A stretch of DNA of 25,170 nucleotides from an uncultured Oscillospiraceae bacterium. Its GTDB lineage: Bacteria > Bacillota > Clostridia > Oscillospirales > Oscillospiraceae. Under the pieces are notes generated by a model that saw only the letters and a list, made by a program, of their open reading frames with translations, was not told the origin of the DNA and did not search any database. The first letter of the stretch is position 1. The number at the start of each line of letters is the position of its first letter. The stretch is taken from NCBI GenBank assembly GCA_934590355.1, contig CAKTOX010000027.1, positions 1 through 25,170 of the forward strand, written 5' to 3'. This document shows, piece by piece, positions 22,206 through 25,170 of this stretch. The translations under genes were made by a program, and so were the position numbers.

Positions 22206-22229
22206 CTCGCAAAGGAATGAGAACAAGAA

Positions 22230-22685
22230 GTGAAAGCCGGAACGAAAAAGGCCGCGTGGCTGATAAGTGTTATATATGGGCTGTGTCTGCTCTACATACT
22301 GTTTTTCCACCGTTTGGGCACGACCGACCCGTTTACATACGCCGAATACCTGAGCGCCATGCACAATTTTATTCCGCTGAAAAGCGTGTATGTTCTATTT
22401 ACAACGCCTGTTATTTCCGCGCGGCTCGTTGTGCGTTTCTTGGTGAACTTCATCGGGAATATCGCACTGTTCATTCCGTGGGGCGTGCTGCTGCCCATCT
22501 GCTTCAAAAAGCTTCGTTCGTTTAAAAATTTTGCCGCACTGACCCTCGCCGTTCTTGTTCTCGTTGAGGCGATTCAGATCTTTTCAAGGCTGGGCAGCTT
22601 TGATGTTGAGGATATTCTGCTTAATTTGACCGGTGCCTGTATCGGCTTTGCGTGCAGCAAAGTTCTGTTGAGGACAAAAAAATAA
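22230..22685 (+). CDS. VanZ-family membrane protein
   Basis: 151 residues. Family signatures in order: HNFIPLKS (45-52), VNFIGNIALFIPWGVLLP (72-89), EAIQIFSRLGSFDVEDILLN (113-132) and LTGACIGF at the end. About four TM helices (10-26, 68-90, 101-117, 130-146). VanZ of Tn1546 raises teicoplanin resistance, and VanZ-like proteins are linked to lipoglycopeptide tolerance, but chromosomal family members are mostly uncharacterised, so no resistance is claimed. The start is GTG at 22230, forced by an in-frame stop at 22218-22220. Its ribosome binding site is weak: AAAGGA is 13 nt away. A perfect promoter and a long leader hairpin precede it, and a strong terminator follows. AT-richer than the genes left of 21 kb. 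Confidence 0.87.
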   Translation: MKAGTKKAAWLISVIYGLCLLYILFFHRLGTTDPFTYAEYLSAMHNFIPLKSVYVLFTTPVISARLVVRFLVNFIGNIALFIPWGVLLPICFKKLRSFKNFAALTLAVLVLVEAIQIFSRLGSFDVEDILLNLTGACIGFACSKVLLRTKK

Positions 22686-22711
22686 TGATGATTTGCATAT
22701 CCAAGCAAGAC

Positions 22712-22741
22712 AAAAGCGTCGTAGCAATACGGCGCTTTTTT
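22712..22741 (+). terminator. Intrinsic terminator of the VanZ-family gene
   Basis: A 12-bp stem AAAAGCGTCGTA/TACGGCGCTTTT (one G-T pair; 22712-22723 with 22728-22739) with GCAA tetraloop and a T-run, 24 nt past the stop. Confidence 0.92.
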
Positions 22742-22772
22742 GCTGCCCTGAAGCGACAGCCCGCTGCGATGC

Positions 22773-22819
22773 ACAAGACGGAAAATGTTCCGAGTGTGTG
22801 ATGCTATGAGATCAACAAA
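22773..22819 (+). repeat. Second copy (M2) of the 47-bp promoter-like motif, without a gene
   Basis: Matches 21285-21331 at about 36 of 47 positions (ACAAGACGGAAAATGTTCCG, then TGTGAT and ATGAGATCAACAAA). The -10 is degraded to TGCTAT, and no start codon with a ribosome binding site follows before the hairpin at 22833. Similarity extends weakly about 12 bp further upstream. This and the two flanking hairpins fill the gene-free stretch 22686-22970; I see nothing else there. Confidence 0.65.
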
Positions 22820-22832
22820 TCATAAATACTAA

Positions 22833-22874
22833 GCAAGAAAAGTCGCTGTCAACAGACGGCGGCTTTTCTCTTGC
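22833..22874. terminator. Hairpin/terminator downstream of motif copy M2
   Basis: GCAAGAAAAGTCGCTGTC (22833-22850) pairs with 22855-22874 around AACA, with a 2-nt bulge and G-T pairs. The A- and T-rich outer parts could act as a terminator on either strand. Confidence 0.6.
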
Positions 22875-22971
22875 GGGCAGTATTCAAGAAGTCATAAAGC
22901 TCCGTGAGTAACGGAAGAAGCCGGCGTTTGCGGAAATGTCACAATTCACGCAGGTAAAGCTAAAAAAACAC

Positions 22972-23000
22972 TTGCTTTCCTGAACACAGCATGATATTAT
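22972..23000 (+). promoter_or_regulatory. Promoter of the TetR-surface protein operon
   Basis: TTGCTT (22972-22977) and TATTAT (22995-23000) with 17-nt spacing, followed at once by a palindrome. Expected start near 23006. Confidence 0.65.
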
Positions 23001-23015
23001 TGGTATGCATACTAA
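23000..23015. promoter_or_regulatory. Probable TetR operator palindrome
   Basis: TTGGTATGCATACTAA is an inverted repeat with a perfect 10-bp core GTATGCATAC (23003-23012) and one mismatched pair. It covers the predicted transcription start directly after the -10 box, where a bound dimer would block the promoter. Binding by the adjacent TetR protein is inference. Confidence 0.65.
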
Positions 23016-23039
23016 AACGTTTGAAGAGAGGCGGTATAT

Positions 23040-23744
23040 TTGCGAAGAGACAGCAGTGAAGCAAAGAGGAAAATACTGACCGTGTGCGTCCGTCTCTTTT
23101 TGGAGCAGGGGTACAAAAACACCTCTGTCAGTCAAATTGTAGACGAAGCAGGCGTTGCAAGGGGAAGCTATTTGAATCTGTTTCCGACCAAGGACAGAAT
23201 TTTGCTGGAATTGACCGAAACGATGTTCGGCGGGCAGTTCGGCGTGGCGAGAAGCATCGCAGACAGCAAGCTGCCGCCGGTTTACGCCTATGCTGTGGAA
23301 ACGGCGATCCAGCTGACACTGACCGAGCTGAACGAGAATCTGCGGGAAATCTACATCGAAGCCTATTCCCTGCCTGAAACATCGGAGTATATCTACCTGC
23401 ATACCACGGCAGAACTGAAGCAGATCTTCGGCGCGAATTTCCCGGATTACAGCGACAGCGATTTTTATGAGATGGACATCGGTACGGCAGGGCTGATGCG
23501 CAACTATATGGCCCGAAAATGCGACATCCATTTCCCACTGGAGCGCAAGCTCAGCCGCTTTCTGACGGCGGCGATGCGGGTGTATCAAGTGCCGGAGGCG
23601 GAGCAGGCAAAGGTGCTTGCCTTTATTCAGTCACTGGATATCAAGGCAATTGCCACAGAGGTTATGTATAAGCTGTTTGCCATGCTGGAAATGAAATACG
23701 ATTTTAAGCTGTCAAAGAACAGCGAAATGGAGGAAACAAGATGA
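23040..23744 (+). CDS. TetR/AcrR-family transcriptional regulator
   Basis: 234 residues. The N-terminal DNA-binding domain (about 5-55) reads AKRKILTVCVRLFLEQGYKN, then the helix-turn-helix TSVSQIVDEAGVARGSYLNLFPTK split across 28-51, and DRILLELTE. The rest is an all-helical ligand-binding and dimerisation domain with no recognisable ligand pocket signature. The start codon is TTG at 23040 with GAGAGGCGG about 8 nt upstream; no nearby ATG in frame fits. A palindrome overlapping its promoter start suggests negative autoregulation. The stop TGA overlaps the ATG of the next gene (ATGA), so the surface protein should be in the same operon and under the same control. Length is slightly above the family average (about 200). 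Confidence 0.92.
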   Translation: MRRDSSEAKRKILTVCVRLFLEQGYKNTSVSQIVDEAGVARGSYLNLFPTKDRILLELTETMFGGQFGVARSIADSKLPPVYAYAVETAIQLTLTELNENLREIYIEAYSLPETSEYIYLHTTAELKQIFGANFPDYSDSDFYEMDIGTAGLMRNYMARKCDIHFPLERKLSRFLTAAMRVYQVPEAEQAKVLAFIQSLDIKAIATEVMYKLFAMLEMKYDFKLSKNSEMEETR

Positions 23745-25170
23745 AGAAACGATTATTCGGCATCCTGCTCGCTCTGTGCATGGTGCTCTGCCTCGTGCCG
23801 ACTATGGCGTTTACCGAGGGCAGCACGGAGGAACCGCCCGTATGCACCTGCGAAACGGCCTGCACGGCGGAAGTAATGAACGCAAAGTGCTCTGTCTGCG
23901 GCGCAGACGGCGCTTTGCCGGAAAACTGCGGGAAATATGCCGCAGAAGAAAGCGGACAGACAGGTGCGCCCAACAACGCCCCGACTATCACCGCAGCAGA
24001 CGTGCAGGCACTGATCAACGCACTGCCGGAGTCTGAAATAATCAGCGAGGATAACGCGGCGGACGCGGAAGCGCAGTTAGAAGCCATTGACGAGGCAAAG
24101 GTACAGCTTTCTGATGAAGAATTGGCGGTACTTGATTTTACCCGCTATGATGCCGCAGTTGCCGCACTTATGGCGCTAAGCGGTGAGCCGGGTGCTGCTT
24201 TCACGTTGCGGGCTTCGGCTTCGCATTCCCACTGCATCTGCGGCGGCAGCGTCACGGCGGGCGACCACACGGCCCATCAGGCTGCCGACTATCAGCCGTG
24301 GAACGGCTCCGACGCGATCGGCTACACGGACGGCAAGGCCTATGTGTATCTGACGGATAACGCTACCATCAATACAAACCTGGTTGTGGACGGTACCACG
24401 CTGTACCTCTGCTTGAACGGCAAAGAATATGCCAGCAACGGCACCAATAAAATCCAGGTGAAAAACAGCGGACGCCTCGTGCTGTGCGACTGCAAGGGAA
24501 CCGGCGTGATCAAGGGCGCCACCTCCGGCTGGGGCGGCATGGGGATCTATCTCTACACAGGTACCGTAGACATTTTCGGCGGTAAGCTGACCGGTGGCAA
24601 AGTAACCGGAAACGGCGGCGGAGGCGCGATCGCACTTGAGGACAACTCCAGCACTTTGAACATCTACGGCGGCGAAATAAGCGGCAACAACGGCAATGGC
24701 AAAGGCGGCGCAATTTACGCAAAGAGCGGCGGTACGATCAATATGTACGGCGGACGTATAGCTCAAAACGAAGCTTACAGGGGCGGCGGCTTGTGCCTTG
24801 CTGGCGGCACGTTTAATATGTACGGTGGATTGCTCGAAAACAACAGCAGCACAGCCAACTGGGACACAATACCGGCTAACAGCGGCAATTTGTATATTGC
24901 AGACAAAGCTGTCATGAATGCAAATGCCGGTGTTGTCCGCGGAGGCGGCTATGCGGTGTTTAATCTTGGAACGATTCAGACCGATGACGCCAATTATCCT
25001 GCCACCATATTTTACAGCGGTCTGTATAACATGGGCGGTGTCGTGAAAGGCGGTATGTACTACGGCAGTTATATGTCGGCGGGCGGCAACTTGGGCGGAT
25101 GTGAAGTGCACTATACCCTTGCAGACAGCAACCACGCAAAATATCATTATGCATGGCAATTCATAGAGCC
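23741..25170 (+). CDS. Large secreted surface protein with Cys-rich N-terminus and beta-helix repeats (3' end beyond window)
   Basis: The frame is open from ATG 23741 to the last base (476 codons, no stop). GGAGG lies 8 nt before the ATG, within the end of the TetR gene. A signal peptide (1-24; KKRLFGILLALCMVLCL) is followed by a Cys-rich module (C35, C37, C41, C50, C53, C63: CTCETACT...CSVCG). Next comes a helical segment (83-148) with ITAADVQALINALPES and LSDEELAVLDFTRYDAAV, a second small Cys/His motif SHSHCICGG (161-169), and from about 200 a repeat region in which (I/F)-N-(M/I)-YGG recurs: VDIFGGKL, LNIYGGEI, INMYGGRI, FNMYGGLL, each with Gly/Asn-rich turns (SGNN, AQNE, LENN). This is the pattern of a right-handed parallel beta-helix, as in Pmp-like and adhesin proteins. 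I recall the N-terminal modules from Clostridia surface proteins. Function (adhesion or glycan interaction) is inferred; a wall anchor may lie downstream. Confidence 0.85.
   Translation, partial: MKKRLFGILLALCMVLCLVPTMAFTEGSTEEPPVCTCETACTAEVMNAKCSVCGADGALPENCGKYAAEESGQTGAPNNAPTITAADVQALINALPESEIISEDNAADAEAQLEAIDEAKVQLSDEELAVLDFTRYDAAVAALMALSGEPGAAFTLRASASHSHCICGGSVTAGDHTAHQAADYQPWNGSDAIGYTDGKAYVYLTDNATINTNLVVDGTTLYLCLNGKEYASNGTNKIQVKNSGRLVLCDCKGTGVIKGATSGWGGMGIYLYTGTVDIFGGKLTGGKVTGNGGGGAIALEDNSSTLNIYGGEISGNNGNGKGGAIYAKSGGTINMYGGRIAQNEAYRGGGLCLAGGTFNMYGGLLENNSSTANWDTIPANSGNLYIADKAVMNANAGVVRGGGYAVFNLGTIQTDDANYPATIFYSGLYNMGGVVKGGMYYGSYMSAGGNLGGCEVHYTLADSNHAKYHYAWQFIE

Noticed and set aside
22136..22525. 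129-codon plus-strand ORF starting just after the perfect promoter
   Set aside because: It has no Shine-Dalgarno site, overlaps the VanZ gene in another frame and has a Cys/Arg/His-rich shadow composition; the VanZ frame shows clear family motifs.
24176..25159. 327-codon minus-strand ORF
   Set aside because: Antisense to the surface protein, whose frame is open from a coupled start with signal peptide to the window end; the opposite frame has no start signals.

Overview
The window looks like a chromosomal segment of a GC-rich, endospore-lineage Clostridia bacterium, most likely from the Oscillospirales/Ruminococcaceae side. The main reasons are the C-terminal end of the sporulation master regulator Spo0A at the left edge, an AddAB (not RecBCD) recombination nuclease, a zinc-type ribosomal protein L31, Firmicutes-type Shine-Dalgarno sites and promoters, and a palindromic intergenic element of a kind I recall from gut Ruminococcaceae. 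No rRNA, tRNA, CRISPR array, transposase or integrase gene is visible.

Layout: (1) 1-2.6 kb: spo0A end (+), a shared bidirectional terminator, then a leftward cluster mmcQ-like -> membrane-anchored stalk protein -> alr (alanine racemase). (2) 2.6-6.7 kb: a leftward pair, an MMPL/RND-type membrane transporter followed by a membrane protein with long coiled coils. (3) 6.7-8.8 kb: a cation diffusion facilitator exporter with a duplicated cytoplasmic domain, flanked on both sides by degenerate copies of one dispersed repeat, plus a 135-bp palindromic MITE-like element. (4) 8.8-10.5 kb: PAP2-family membrane phosphatase, a small secreted helical protein and a convergent 84-residue protein of unknown role. 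(5) 10.5-13 kb: intracellular GH3 beta-glycosidase (-). (6) 13.1-20 kb: addB-addA, overlapping and rightward. (7) 20-20.3 kb: rpmE (L31) with its own promoter, a candidate ribosomal-protein leader hairpin and a terminator. (8) 20.3-21.2 kb: alpha/beta-hydrolase (lipase-like, -). (9) 21.2-25.2 kb: an accessory-looking block of visibly AT-richer genes: sugar O-acetyltransferase, VanZ-family protein, TetR regulator, and a large secreted beta-helix-type surface protein cut by the window edge. The TetR and surface genes share an ATGA stop/start overlap.

How the parts relate: alr supplies D-alanine for the wall; AddAB does double-strand-break processing; the MMPL pair and the CDF pump are envelope export functions; the TetR gene appears to control itself and the surface protein through a palindrome overlapping its promoter start. 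The least explained material is the dispersed repeat family around the CDF gene (three copies retain a recognisably similar translated peptide), a 47-bp promoter-like motif present before the acetyltransferase and again without a gene at 22.8 kb, a long leader hairpin before the VanZ gene, and the MMPL/coiled-coil pair. All function calls rest on motif recognition by eye; no database search or computation was run.
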